Shown here in pieces: positions 16,947-25,654 of a stretch of DNA of 64,000 nt. Numbering within the stretch: position 1 is the stretch's first letter; each line of letters opens with the position of its first letter. The notes under the pieces were generated by a model. The model made no database searches and was not told the origin of the DNA. It saw only the letters and a program-made list of their open reading frames with translations. The DNA is from Bradyrhizobium sp. Rc3b (GTDB taxonomy: Bacteria; Pseudomonadota; Alphaproteobacteria; Rhizobiales; Xanthobacteraceae), in the NCBI RefSeq assembly GCF_900114915.1, contig NZ_FOUS01000002.1, positions 372,001-436,000 of the forward strand, in the 5' to 3' direction. The position numbers and the translations under genes were made by a program.

Positions 16947-18188
16947 CTAGCGTTGCACGACGTCCTGGTTGCTGTGGTTCGAAGCCTGCTGCCCACGCGC
17001 GCCCATCGCTGCGACCTCCGTCTTGAGGAGGGCGCCGGGACGCACGCGCTGCAGGCCGTTGACGACGATACGATCGCCGGACTTCAGGCCCGAGGTGACG
17101 ATGCGAAGCCCGTCGACGGCGCTGCCGAGCGTGATCGGACGGTACACCGCGCGGCTGTCGTCGCCGACCGCCATCACGAACTTCTTGTCCTGATCGGTCC
17201 CGATCGCGCGCTCGTCGATCATCACCAGCGTCTGTTGCTTCGGCTGGCCCATGCGCACGCGGGCGAACTGGCCGGGGATCAGACGCCCGTCCTCGTTCCG
17301 GAACACCGCACGCACCCGGATGGTGCCGCTCTGGCCGTTGACCTGGTTGTCGATGAGCTGGATGTGGCCTTTTGCCGAGAGGCCGCCGGAGGTCGCCATC
17401 TCAACCGGGATCTGGTCGAGCTTGCCGCGTCCGCCCTTGGCGTCCGCGATCGAGTTCAGCGCACGCAGCACGACCTCTTCGTCCGCATCGAATGACGCAT
17501 AGATCGGATTGACCGAGACCAGCGAGGTCAGCACCGGGGAGGCGGTGCCCGCAGCGACGAGATTGCCGACGGTGATCTCGATCTTGCCGACGCGACCGTC
17601 CACGGGCGCGCGCACCTCGGTGTAGTCGAGATTGAGCTTTGCAGTCTGGAGCGTTGCCTCGGCCGCCTTCACGCTGGCGATCGCTTCGCGGTTGGCGTTC
17701 TCGCGCTGGTCGAAATCGCGGCGTGTCACGACGGCGTTGCCGACCAGCTGCGCGCCGCGTTCGACCTCGCTGGTGGTGAATACCACGCGCGCCTTTGCGG
17801 CCTCGAGTTGGGCGTTGGCCTTGTCGACCTCGGCGGCGTAAGGCGCCGGATCGATCTTGAACAGCACGTCGCCAGCCTTCACCAGCGCGCCTTCGGTGAA
17901 GTTGGTGGAAAGGATCGCACCGGCAACGCGCGGGCGGAGCTCGACACGGTGGATGGCTTCCAGCCGGCCGGAGAAATCGTCCCACAGCGCGGTCTGCCGC
18001 GGCTCGATCATGGCGACGGTGACGGGCACCGCCTGTTCAGCCGCGACGGCCGTTGCAGTTGCCTGGGCGGAACGAAGATAGTGGCCGGTCGCAATTGTAC
18101 CGGCTACGGCGAGGGCGCCCACGATGGCGACGCCGCCAAGAAGGCGGCGAAGGCGGCCGGCACGGGAGGTATTTTGGGAGGGGGGCAT
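16947..18188 (-). CDS. RND efflux periplasmic adaptor (membrane fusion protein)
   Basis: A 413-residue HlyD/AcrA-type adaptor. An N-terminal membrane anchor (LLGGVAIVGALAVAGTIATG, about 16-35) is followed by the first lipoyl half (VELRPRVAGAILSTNFTEGALVKAGDVLFKIDP), an alpha hairpin rich in Ala/Glu/Lys (about 115-185), the second lipoyl half (LDYTEVRAPVDGRVGK), and beta-barrel and membrane-proximal domains. It links the RND permease encoded downstream to an outer-membrane channel. A probable TetR operator lies 17 bases before its ATG, so the neighbouring TetR gene is the likely repressor. Confidence 0.9.
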   Translation of the reverse strand: MPPSQNTSRAGRLRRLLGGVAIVGALAVAGTIATGHYLRSAQATATAVAAEQAVPVTVAMIEPRQTALWDDFSGRLEAIHRVELRPRVAGAILSTNFTEGALVKAGDVLFKIDPAPYAAEVDKANAQLEAAKARVVFTTSEVERGAQLVGNAVVTRRDFDQRENANREAIASVKAAEATLQTAKLNLDYTEVRAPVDGRVGKIEITVGNLVAAGTASPVLTSLVSVNPIYASFDADEEVVLRALNSIADAKGGRGKLDQIPVEMATSGGLSAKGHIQLIDNQVNGQSGTIRVRAVFRNEDGRLIPGQFARVRMGQPKQQTLVMIDERAIGTDQDKKFVMAVGDDSRAVYRPITLGSAVDGLRIVTSGLKSGDRIVVNGLQRVRPGALLKTEVAAMGARGQQASNHSNQDVVQR

Positions 18189-18204
18189 TTGCGCGCTCCA
18201 GATA

Positions 18205-18220
18205 TGTAGTGTTCACTACA
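18205..18220. promoter_or_regulatory. TetR-type operator 1
   Basis: TGTAGTGTTCACTACA, a perfect 7-base inverted repeat with a two-base centre, lies just upstream of the adaptor gene's ribosome binding site and in the region shared with the divergent TetR gene. It is the most likely binding site of the TetR protein. Confidence 0.65.
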
Positions 18221-18255
18221 GATGTGGAGCTGGATCTCGCAGTGCAAGATACTTA

Positions 18256-18271
18256 TGTACCATTCACTAAG
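18256..18271. promoter_or_regulatory. TetR-type operator 2 (degenerate copy)
   Basis: TGTACCATTCACTAAG keeps the TGTA and TTCACTA parts of operator 1, exactly 51 bases away, close to five helical turns. Both sites would sit on the same face of DNA between the divergent genes. Confidence 0.45.
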
Positions 18272-18386
18272 AAAAATGTACGCCGATACCGCGACGATTG
18301 AAAGACACAAGAAAAAGAAAGCCAGAACAAATAGATAGGACCGGCGTTAAGCTGATACAGGCCGCCGATTCCGAGGAGACAGGCAC

Positions 18387-18992
18387 ATGCGCATGGGACG
18401 CCCCCGCGAATTCAACGCCGAAACGGCGTTGGACCAGGCGATGGAAGTGTTTTGGCGCCATGGCTATGAGGGCGCCACGATCGCGCAGCTGACCGAGGCC
18501 ATGGGCATCAATCCGCCCAGCCTCTATGCCTGTTTTGGCAACAAGGAAGGTCTGCTGAAGGCTGCGCTCGATCGCTACACCAAGCTGCGCGGCGTCTGGA
18601 TGGACGAGGTGGTGGCCGCGTCCACCGCCCGCGACGTCGCCGAACGGATGCTGATGGGCATCGCCGAGAAGCAGACCGATCCCGCCAATCCGCCCGGCTG
18701 CCTGCTCGTGCAGGGCGGCATCGCCTGCGGCACCGGCTCCGAAAACGTCCCGTTCGAGCTCGCCGCCCGCCGCGCCCAGAACGAGGACCAACTCCGGGAC
18801 CGTTTTGTCCGTGCCAAGGCCGATGGCGATCTCAAGGAGAGCGCCGATCCCGCCGCGCTCGCGCGCTACGTCTCGGCCGTCGCGGTCGGCATGGGCGTGA
18901 TGGCATCCTCGGGCGCAGATCGCGAAGCGCTGCGGCAGGTGGCGAGCGTCGCCGTGCAGGCGGTCGAGGCGCAGTCGGCCGACCGAGCGTGA
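18387..18992 (+). CDS. TetR/AcrR-family repressor, divergent from RND pump
   Basis: A 201-residue regulator. The N-terminal HTH is plain: GRPREFNAETALDQAMEVFW, then GATIAQLTEAMGINPPSLYACFGNKEGLL. The C-terminal ligand domain contains PGCLLVQGGIACG, typical of the TetR_C_16/AcrR-like group that answers to small hydrophobic compounds. It is divergent from the adaptor-permease operon, with two operator-like sites between (18205 and 18256), which indicates local repression of the pump and probable autoregulation. GAGGAGA precedes the start. Confidence 0.9.
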   Translation: MRMGRPREFNAETALDQAMEVFWRHGYEGATIAQLTEAMGINPPSLYACFGNKEGLLKAALDRYTKLRGVWMDEVVAASTARDVAERMLMGIAEKQTDPANPPGCLLVQGGIACGTGSENVPFELAARRAQNEDQLRDRFVRAKADGDLKESADPAALARYVSAVAVGMGVMASSGADREALRQVASVAVQAVEAQSADRA

Positions 18993-19026
18993 TGGCCGTA
19001 AGCGCCGGCGGCTGTCATCCCGCAGC

Positions 19027-20508
19027 TTATGCAGACAGCGCCGGCGGCGGCACGAAGCCGCCGAACTCGCGTTCGATCAAGTCGGCCAGCGCAATCGTCG
19101 TACGATCCTCCAGATAGGGCCCGATGATCTGGACGCCGACCGGGAGACCCGTCGCTGTGCGCTCGATCGGAACGGCGGTTGCCGGCAAACCGCAGGTCGA
19201 CGCGGGGTCGGCCCAGATGAAGCACGCATCGGAGTAGTTGTAGAGCTTGCCATCGATGTCGAGCTGCCGTGCGTCGAACGGTTCGGAATGGTCATGCGGA
19301 AAGGCCGGCACGGCGGCGGCCGGGTAGATCACGGCGTCGAACTCACGGAATAGCTGCTGCCACCGTCGTTGCAGCTGCAAGCGCGCCGCATCGGTCGCGA
19401 GCCATTCGCGATGGATCATGCCCCAGCCGCGGGCGCGCTCGGCCTGCAGGCTGCGGTCGTCGGGGGAGAGTGCGGCGGCAGCTTCTTGCGCCTCGGCGAG
19501 GGCGATCGCTGTCAGGCGCGGGCTTCGCGCGGCGTTGAGCAGCTTCATGTAGAGCCGCGCAGACTCGGCGAGATCGGGCAGCAGCGTGCTCGAGCGTCCC
19601 ACCTGCGCGCCCGAACTGCCGAGCCGCTCGGCCAATCGTCCAATGGCTGAACGCACGGCCTCGCCCGTCGGCATCAACGGGTGCGTGTCGACCACGAGGA
19701 TCCTGAAATCCCCGAGATGATCATGGCGCGGGGCGGGCAGCGCAAGCCGATAGCCGATCCCGTCGCGCGTCTCGTCCGGGCCGGCGATCACGTCGAGTGC
19801 CAGTGCAAGGTCCGAAGCTGTACGCGCCATCGGTCCAACGACTGCGAGATCGCCCTGGCCGGGGACGGGCGGTGCCGGCGGAAGGCCGTATCCGCGGAGC
19901 GGGACCAGGCCGAGGCTCGGCTTGTGTCCGAACACGCCGCAGAAATGCGAGGGGACCCGGATCGAGCCGCCGATATCCGAGCCGATCGAGAGCGGACCGA
20001 AGCCTGCGGCCAGCGCCGCGCCGCATCCGCCGGAGGAGCCGCCGGGCGACCGGCCGAGGTCCCACGGGTTGTTAGTCGTCCCGTAGATCTCGTTGTAGCT
20101 CTGGAAATCCCTGAGGCCGATCGGGATATTGGTCTTGCCGATGACGATGGCGCCGGCCGCCTTCAACCGCGAGACGACGAGGGCATCCTCCGCCGGCTGG
20201 AAATCCCTGAAATGCGGAAAGCCCCAATTCGTCGGCAGGCCCGCGACGTTGAAGGGCTCTTTCAAGGTCACGGGGATGCCGAGCAATGGCCGTTGCTCGC
20301 CGCCGCCAAGCGCGGCATCGGCAGCGCGCGCCGCCGCTCTCGCGCGGTCGAAATCGCGCACGATGACCGCGTTGATCTGACCGTCGAGTGCCTCGATGCG
20401 CGCGATCGTGTGTTCGAGCAGTTCCGACGCAGATATCTTGCGCGCGTGCAGGGCGCTCGCCAGTGCTCTGATCGAGCCGTAGTTCAAGTCAGCAGCATCT
20501 GCGGTCAT
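19027..20508 (-). CDS. Amidase (amidase-signature family)
   Basis: A 493-residue amidase-signature enzyme hydrolysing a carboxylic amide. The Ser-cisSer-Lys triad is visible: Lys83 (TLKEPF), cis-Ser158 (GGSSGG) and nucleophile Ser182 (GSDIGGSIRVPS), with normal spacing. The C-terminal GLPATAVPIERTATGLPVGVQIIGP segment is typical. ATG 20508 is preferred, since TTGGAG lies six bases upstream and the four extra codons begin with TTG. It is not GatA by context (no gatC/gatB), so it is a catabolic or detoxifying amidase of unknown substrate. Confidence 0.9.
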   Translation of the reverse strand: MTADAADLNYGSIRALASALHARKISASELLEHTIARIEALDGQINAVIVRDFDRARAAARAADAALGGGEQRPLLGIPVTLKEPFNVAGLPTNWGFPHFRDFQPAEDALVVSRLKAAGAIVIGKTNIPIGLRDFQSYNEIYGTTNNPWDLGRSPGGSSGGCGAALAAGFGPLSIGSDIGGSIRVPSHFCGVFGHKPSLGLVPLRGYGLPPAPPVPGQGDLAVVGPMARTASDLALALDVIAGPDETRDGIGYRLALPAPRHDHLGDFRILVVDTHPLMPTGEAVRSAIGRLAERLGSSGAQVGRSSTLLPDLAESARLYMKLLNAARSPRLTAIALAEAQEAAAALSPDDRSLQAERARGWGMIHREWLATDAARLQLQRRWQQLFREFDAVIYPAAAVPAFPHDHSEPFDARQLDIDGKLYNYSDACFIWADPASTCGLPATAVPIERTATGLPVGVQIIGPYLEDRTTIALADLIEREFGGFVPPPALSA

Positions 20509-21029
20509 CACGAACTCCAATGTATCTCATCGCGGTGTCGACGCTACCCCGCTGCAGATCGCTCGGGGCACCGAACATGCGATTTTGAAAGGGGGATGAG
20601 GAGGCGGCGCAACGGGCACCAGATCTGCTTGCCGGGGGCACCAGTGCGGAGGCCGGGCTTCGAAACGCTATGCCTTCCGACCCGTTAACGGACCGGCGCG
20701 CTGGCGGGATTCACAATCGGCCATCAGGCGAGTCAGCGCCTGCTTTGCCCGACGTGTCAAACGTCCGCGCGGGCAGGCCTTGGCGGCGTGCGGCGCGAAA
20801 TTCTTCAATGATTTGTACTTTGCATGGGGTTGTTTTCGCGTTTTTTGTTTGGGCGTCCCCCGGGCCAGGGCATCAGCCGTCAAAGACCGTATCGATACGG
20901 GCGCTCCTAAGAATTCTTACACACAGTTCTGGCACGCTCCCGCGCGTCAAAGTTCCCGCAACCTGCATCGTCGCGTCTCACTGCGCGCACGAAAAGATGG
21001 GGCCCGCGGAGATCAAGGGGGCGTTGCTC
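20509..21029. other. Intergenic region of about 520 bases between divergent genes
   Basis: The region separates the amidase gene from the MFS operon. Open frames here lack start signals and normal codon bias. It contains an AT-richer stretch around 20800-20860 and the palindrome-like CCGTATCGATACGG near 20888-20901, which may be a regulatory site. It must hold the promoter of the MFS/guanine deaminase operon. Nothing else can be supported. Confidence 0.4.
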
Positions 21030-22265
21030 ATGACCGCATTTGCTTCGGACGCCGGTTGCGCGAAGCGGGGGATCGTGCCGATCCTGCTGTGCGTCGTGCC
21101 GTTCAGCCAGATCCCGCTCGATGCCTATACGCCCGGCCTGCCGCAGATGGTGGTGGATCTGGCCGCCGATCCCGCCTCGATGCAGAACACCGTCACCGCC
21201 TACATGCTCGGCATGAGTCTGGCGCTGGTGCCGGTCGGCATCGCCTCCGACACGCTGGGCCGCCGCAACGTCCTCCTCGCAGGCCTTTCGGTGCTGATCG
21301 CGATGAGCATCGCCTGCGCGCTCGCCACTAGCGCCTCGCTGCTGCTCGGCTTGCGTTTCCTGCAAGGGATCGGCGGCTGCACCTGCCTCGTCGTCGCCTA
21401 TGCGGTTGCGGCCGATTGCTATCGCGGCCGTGAGCTCACCGCCATCTCCGGCCTGCTTGGCGCTGCCTGGGGGCTCGCGCCGGTGCTAGCGCCCGCGGCC
21501 GGCGGCTTCATCGTCGAGTTGACGTCATGGCGTGGTGTCTTCGTCATCATTGCGATTGCTGCGGCCATCGTCGCTGCGATCGTCGTGTTTCTTCTGCCCG
21601 AGACATTGCCGGCCGAGCGGCGCGCGCCGTTCGATCCGCGCCGTACCGCGGATATCTTGCGCGAGGCGGTGGTCCGCCCGGGCTTCCTGGCTTTCGTGCT
21701 GGTGTTCGCTGCGGCCGCGAGCGCGCAGCTGGCATTCGGCGTCGTCGCACCGTTCTTCTACCAGACCGGCCTCGGTTACTCGGCGGCGATCTACGGCCTC
21801 GTCGCGCTCGGCCTCGGCGGGGTCAACCTCGCCGGCGAACTCGGCTGCGCCCATTTCGCGCGCGTCATGCCGGCCCGCATGCTGGGCTTCGGCGCCTTCG
21901 CGCTGTTTCTCGCCGGCTCCGCGGTGCTGACCGTGACAGGCATGGTCGTCGGTCTCGATTTTGCGTCGATCACGATCGGCGGCGCGCTGGTGCTCGGCGG
22001 CTGCGGCGTGCTGTGTCCGATGATGTACGGCATGGCGCTCGGCCTGTTCGAACGCGACCACGGCCTGATCGGCGGCCTCATCAGCGCGCTCTGCTATCTC
22101 GCCGTGAGCGGCGCCATGGCGATCGCGGCGGTGTTGCCTGAAGCAACGCAGGCGCCGATCGGGTGGCTCTATCTCGGCCTCTGCGCCATCGCGGGCACGC
22201 TGCTCGCGATCTCCTTGCCGTCAGTGCGCCAGCCAAACAATCTTAAGGAAGGGACCCAATCATGA
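21030..22265 (+). CDS. MFS transporter, Bcr/CflA-like
   Basis: A 411-residue, 12-helix major facilitator. Typical features are the early QIPLDAYTPGLPQMVVDL segment, the loop 2-3 motif GIASDTLGRRNVLLAG and the motif C region GAAWGLAPVLAPAAGGF found in drug:H+ antiporters. The ATG at 21030 follows AAGGGGG by eight bases; an upstream ATG at 20997 is possible but has no site. Its stop overlaps the ATG of the guanine deaminase gene (ATGA), so export or uptake of a purine or analogue is a reasonable guess from context, though the family is best known for drug efflux. Confidence 0.85.
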   Translation: MTAFASDAGCAKRGIVPILLCVVPFSQIPLDAYTPGLPQMVVDLAADPASMQNTVTAYMLGMSLALVPVGIASDTLGRRNVLLAGLSVLIAMSIACALATSASLLLGLRFLQGIGGCTCLVVAYAVAADCYRGRELTAISGLLGAAWGLAPVLAPAAGGFIVELTSWRGVFVIIAIAAAIVAAIVVFLLPETLPAERRAPFDPRRTADILREAVVRPGFLAFVLVFAAAASAQLAFGVVAPFFYQTGLGYSAAIYGLVALGLGGVNLAGELGCAHFARVMPARMLGFGAFALFLAGSAVLTVTGMVVGLDFASITIGGALVLGGCGVLCPMMYGMALGLFERDHGLIGGLISALCYLAVSGAMAIAAVLPEATQAPIGWLYLGLCAIAGTLLAISLPSVRQPNNLKEGTQS

Positions 22266-23659
22266 CCACGGTCGGTATTCGCGGCACGTTCTTCGACTTC
22301 GTCGACGATCCCTGGAAGCACGCTGGCAACGAGCAGACCGCCGCGCGCTTTCATCACGACGGCCTCATGATCGTCACGGACGGCGTCATCAAGGCGTTCG
22401 GACCCTACGAGACGATCGCCGCCGCCCATCCCGGCGCTGAGATCACCCGTATCAAGGGCCGGATCATCGTCCCCGGCTTCATCGACGGCCACATCCATCT
22501 GCCGCAGACCCGCGTGCTCGGGGCCTATGGCGAGCAGCTGTTGCCGTGGCTGCAGAAATGGGTCTATCCGGAAGAGCTCAAATACCGGGATCGCAACTAC
22601 GCGCGCGAGGGCGTCAAGCGTTTCCTCGATGCGCTGCTGGCCTCCGGCACCACCACCTGCCAGGCCTTCACGAGCTCCTCGCCAGTTTCAACCGAGGAGT
22701 TGTTCGAGGAAGCGGCCCGCCGCAACATGCGCGTGATCGCGGGCCTCACCGGCATCGATCGCAACGCGCCGGCGGACTTCATTGATACCCCGGAGAATTT
22801 CTATCGCGACAGCAAGCGGCTGATCGCAGAGTATCACAACAAGGGCCGCAACCTCTACGCCATCACGCCGCGTTTCGCCTTCGGCGCTTCGCCGGAATTG
22901 CTCAAAGCCTGTCAGCGCCTCAAGCACGAGCATCCGGACTGCTGGGTCAATACCCACATCTCCGAGAACCCGGCTGAATGCAGTGGCGTGCTGGTCGAGC
23001 ACCCGGACTGCCAGGACTATCTTGGCGTCTACGAGAAGTTCGACCTGGTCGGGCCGAAATTCTCCGGTGGCCACGGCGTCTATCTCTCCAACAACGAATT
23101 CCGGCGCATGTCGAAGAAGGGCGCGGCGGTGGTGTTCTGCCCGTGTTCCAACCTGTTCCTCGGCAGCGGTCTGTTCCGCCTCGGCCGCGCCACCGATCCC
23201 GAGCATCGCGTGAAGATGTCGTTCGGTACCGACGTCGGCGGCGGCAACCGCTTCTCGATGATCTCCGTGCTCGACGACGCCTACAAGGTCGGCATGTGCA
23301 ACAACACGCTGCTCGACGGCAGCATCGATCCCACGCGGAAGGACCTTGCGGAAGCCGAGCGCAACAAGCTCTCGCCCTATCGCGGCTTCTGGTCGATCAC
23401 GCTCGGCGGCGCCGAGGGCCTCTACATCGACGACAAGCTCGGCAATTTCGAGCCCGGCAAGGAAGCCGATTTCGTCGCGCTCGATCCGAACGGCGGGCAG
23501 ATCGCCCAAGCGTGGCACCAATCGCTGATCGCCGAGGGCGCCGGCCCGCGCACGATGGACGAGGCCGCGAGCATGCTGTTCGCGGTGATGATGGTCGGCG
23601 ACGATCGCTGCGTCGACGAGACCTGGGTGATGGGCAAGCGGCTCTACAAGAAGAGCTGA
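22262..23659 (+). CDS. guaD: Guanine deaminase-like amidohydrolase
   Basis: A 465-residue zinc amidohydrolase. Ligands are seen at PGFIDGHIHLPQ (His77, His79), THISEN (His232, Glu235), GGHGVYLS (His271) and FGTDVGGG (Asp324). The order PQ after the HxH motif, the HISEN motif and GTDVGGGNRFS are those of guanine deaminase, which converts guanine to xanthine and ammonia. Length is normal for bacterial GuaD. It is translationally coupled to the MFS gene upstream and followed after 14 bases by an ABM-membrane protein. The symbol is from motif reading; a related aminopurine deaminase is possible. Confidence 0.85.
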   Translation: MTTVGIRGTFFDFVDDPWKHAGNEQTAARFHHDGLMIVTDGVIKAFGPYETIAAAHPGAEITRIKGRIIVPGFIDGHIHLPQTRVLGAYGEQLLPWLQKWVYPEELKYRDRNYAREGVKRFLDALLASGTTTCQAFTSSSPVSTEELFEEAARRNMRVIAGLTGIDRNAPADFIDTPENFYRDSKRLIAEYHNKGRNLYAITPRFAFGASPELLKACQRLKHEHPDCWVNTHISENPAECSGVLVEHPDCQDYLGVYEKFDLVGPKFSGGHGVYLSNNEFRRMSKKGAAVVFCPCSNLFLGSGLFRLGRATDPEHRVKMSFGTDVGGGNRFSMISVLDDAYKVGMCNNTLLDGSIDPTRKDLAEAERNKLSPYRGFWSITLGGAEGLYIDDKLGNFEPGKEADFVALDPNGGQIAQAWHQSLIAEGAGPRTMDEAASMLFAVMMVGDDRCVDETWVMGKRLYKKS

Positions 23660-23673
23660 AGCGGACCGCGACG

Positions 23674-24657
23674 ATGAGCACGTCTCCGGATATAGCCGGC
23701 AAGCCGGTCGCCCTCGTCATCCAGCGCCGCATCGCTGACGAGGGCTTTGCCGCGTTCGCGCGGTGGAACGGCGAGGTGGGCGAGGCGCTCAAGGCCTGGC
23801 CCGGTTTCCTGGGGCAGGAGGTGGTGCCGCCGGAGCCGCCGGCGCATGTCGACTGGGTGACGATTTTGCGCTTCGCCAGCCCGGCCGCGGCGCGCGCCTG
23901 GCTCCAGAGCGAGATGCGGGCGAAGCTGATCGGAGAGGTGCAGCGCTTCTTCGTCGGTTCGGAGGATGTTCATATCCTGCCCGACACCGGCATCCAGCGC
24001 GACAGCGCGGTGTCGGCCGTCATCTCCTTCAAGGTGCCGGATGGACTGGAGGACGCGTTTCTGAAATGGCAGCAGCGCATCCAGGCTGCCGAGGCCGAGT
24101 TCAAGGGGTTCTTGCGCCACAAGATCGAGCGGCCGATTCCGGGCTTGCGCGACGAATGGATCGTCATCCTGTCGTTCGACAGCGATGCCAACCTCAATGC
24201 ATGGCTGGGCTCGCCCGTCCGGCAGACCCTGCTGAAGGAGGGCGAGCGCTTCAACGCGGGCATGAACGTGAAGCGCGCAAGCTACGGCTTCAATTTTTGG
24301 TTTCCCGCCGGCAAAGCCCAAGCGCCGGAGCAGGGCCCGGCCCTGATCTGGAAGAGCAACCTCATCGTCCTGCTGGTGCTCTATCCCGTGGTCTATCTCT
24401 GGGGCACTTTCATCAGCCGACCGCTGATCGACAGTCATGGCGTGCCGATCTGGCTGTCGCTGTTCGTCGGCAATCTCGTCAGCACCCAGTTGCTCGGCTG
24501 GTGGCTAGTGCCAGCGGCCTTCAAGGCACTCGACTGGTGGGTCGCGCCGAAGGCGGCGATCAGTCGCCAAATCGCGGGCTACGCACTTCTTGCCGCACTC
24601 TACGCCGCGTCGATGGGGCTGTACGCGCTGTTGCTCGCGTGGCATTGGGGACGGTGA
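23674..24657 (+). CDS. Double ABM-domain protein with C-terminal membrane region
   Basis: A 327-residue protein of unusual build. Residues about 10-100 and 108-200 each look like an antibiotic-biosynthesis-monooxygenase (ABM, dimeric ferredoxin-like) domain: VALVIQRRIADEGFAAFARW with FLGQEVV, and again VSAVISFKVPDGLEDAFLKW with GFLRHKI. From about 225 to the end there are three hydrophobic helices (LIVLLVLYPVVYLWGTF; LSLFVGNLVSTQLLGWWLVP; GYALLAALYAASMGLYALLL). ABM domains act as small oxygenases or sensors. The role beside guanine deaminase is not known. Confidence 0.75.
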   Translation: MSTSPDIAGKPVALVIQRRIADEGFAAFARWNGEVGEALKAWPGFLGQEVVPPEPPAHVDWVTILRFASPAAARAWLQSEMRAKLIGEVQRFFVGSEDVHILPDTGIQRDSAVSAVISFKVPDGLEDAFLKWQQRIQAAEAEFKGFLRHKIERPIPGLRDEWIVILSFDSDANLNAWLGSPVRQTLLKEGERFNAGMNVKRASYGFNFWFPAGKAQAPEQGPALIWKSNLIVLLVLYPVVYLWGTFISRPLIDSHGVPIWLSLFVGNLVSTQLLGWWLVPAAFKALDWWVAPKAAISRQIAGYALLAALYAASMGLYALLLAWHWGR

Positions 24658-24709
24658 GACCGTTCACCGTACCGTCGCGGAGAGGGGCGGTCGCTGGACA
24701 TCGACGACC

Positions 24710-25615
24710 ATGTTTGCCCTGACATTCCTCGGCACCTCGGCGAGCGTTCCTTCCGCGGAGCGCAACCATCCGGCCCTGCTGATCGAGGCCGCCGGACAGC
24801 GCATGCTGGTCGATTGCGGCGAAGGCACGCAGCGCCAGTTGCTGCGCAGTGGCGCAGGTTTTCGCCGGCTCGACCGCATTCTGCTGACGCATGCGCATCT
24901 CGATCATGTGCTCGGCATCCCCGGCCTGTTCTCGACGCTGCGCTTGCGGCAGAGCGCCGAGGTGATGATGGTTCATGGCGGTCCAGCGACGCTCGAGACG
25001 GTCATCCAGATGCTGGCCGGGTTGTGGGGTGCGGGCAGGGCGCCGCTTCCGGTGGAATTCGCTCCCTTGGCCGCAGGACGGTTCGTCGACGCCGGCGACT
25101 TCACCATCGACTGTTTTCCGGTCCGCCATCGCGACACCGACAGTTTTGGATTCGTCTTCCAAAGCCCCGCTCGCCGCCACCTTCAGCCAAATCTGCTGGC
25201 AGCGCTGGACGTTCCCGACGGTCCCTTGCGCGGCGAGTTGGCCGCAGGCCGGGCGGTCGTGATCGACGGCGATCGAACGATCGATCCGGAAGATGTCCTG
25301 GGACCGCCGAGCGGCGGCAGGAAACTTGTCGTGATCGGCGACACCGAAACCACCGAGGGGCTGGCGCAACACGTCGTTGATGCCGACATGTTGGTGATCG
25401 AGGCAACGTTCCTCGATCGTGACGCGTCGATCGCGCGGGATTACGGCCATCTCACCGCGGCAGAAGCGGCGTCGTTTGCGGCAGCGAGCAATGTGAAGCA
25501 GCTCGTGCTGACCCATATGTCGGGACGCTATGAGGACGAAGAGATTCTCGCCGAGGCGGCGAGGATCTTTCCGAACACCCGGATCGCCGCCGACTTCGAT
25601 CACATCGTGGTCTAG
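24710..25615 (+). CDS. RNase Z-like metallo-beta-lactamase-fold hydrolase
   Basis: A 301-residue MBL-fold protein of the ribonuclease Z/ElaC type. The N-terminal FLGTSASVPSAERNHPALLI and DCGEGTQRQLL motifs and the zinc motif THAHLDH (His61, His63, Asp65, His66) are plain. Further ligands are likely in FPVRHRDTDSFGF, GDTETT and LTHMSGRY. RNase Z cuts the 3' trailer of tRNA precursors lacking CCA; many bacterial homologues have phosphodiesterase activity instead. It is close behind the guanine deaminase operon (52 bases) but probably independent. Confidence 0.85.
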   Translation: MFALTFLGTSASVPSAERNHPALLIEAAGQRMLVDCGEGTQRQLLRSGAGFRRLDRILLTHAHLDHVLGIPGLFSTLRLRQSAEVMMVHGGPATLETVIQMLAGLWGAGRAPLPVEFAPLAAGRFVDAGDFTIDCFPVRHRDTDSFGFVFQSPARRHLQPNLLAALDVPDGPLRGELAAGRAVVIDGDRTIDPEDVLGPPSGGRKLVVIGDTETTEGLAQHVVDADMLVIEATFLDRDASIARDYGHLTAAEAASFAAASNVKQLVLTHMSGRYEDEEILAEAARIFPNTRIAADFDHIVV

Positions 25616-25654
25616 CCGTCGCGACGAAATCGCCAGTCGCGGTCTCGTCCGGCT

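Noticed and set aside
20670..21029. N-terminal extension of the MFS transporter
   Set aside because: The added 120 residues lack membrane segments and MFS similarity; a Shine-Dalgarno before ATG 21030 marks the likely start.
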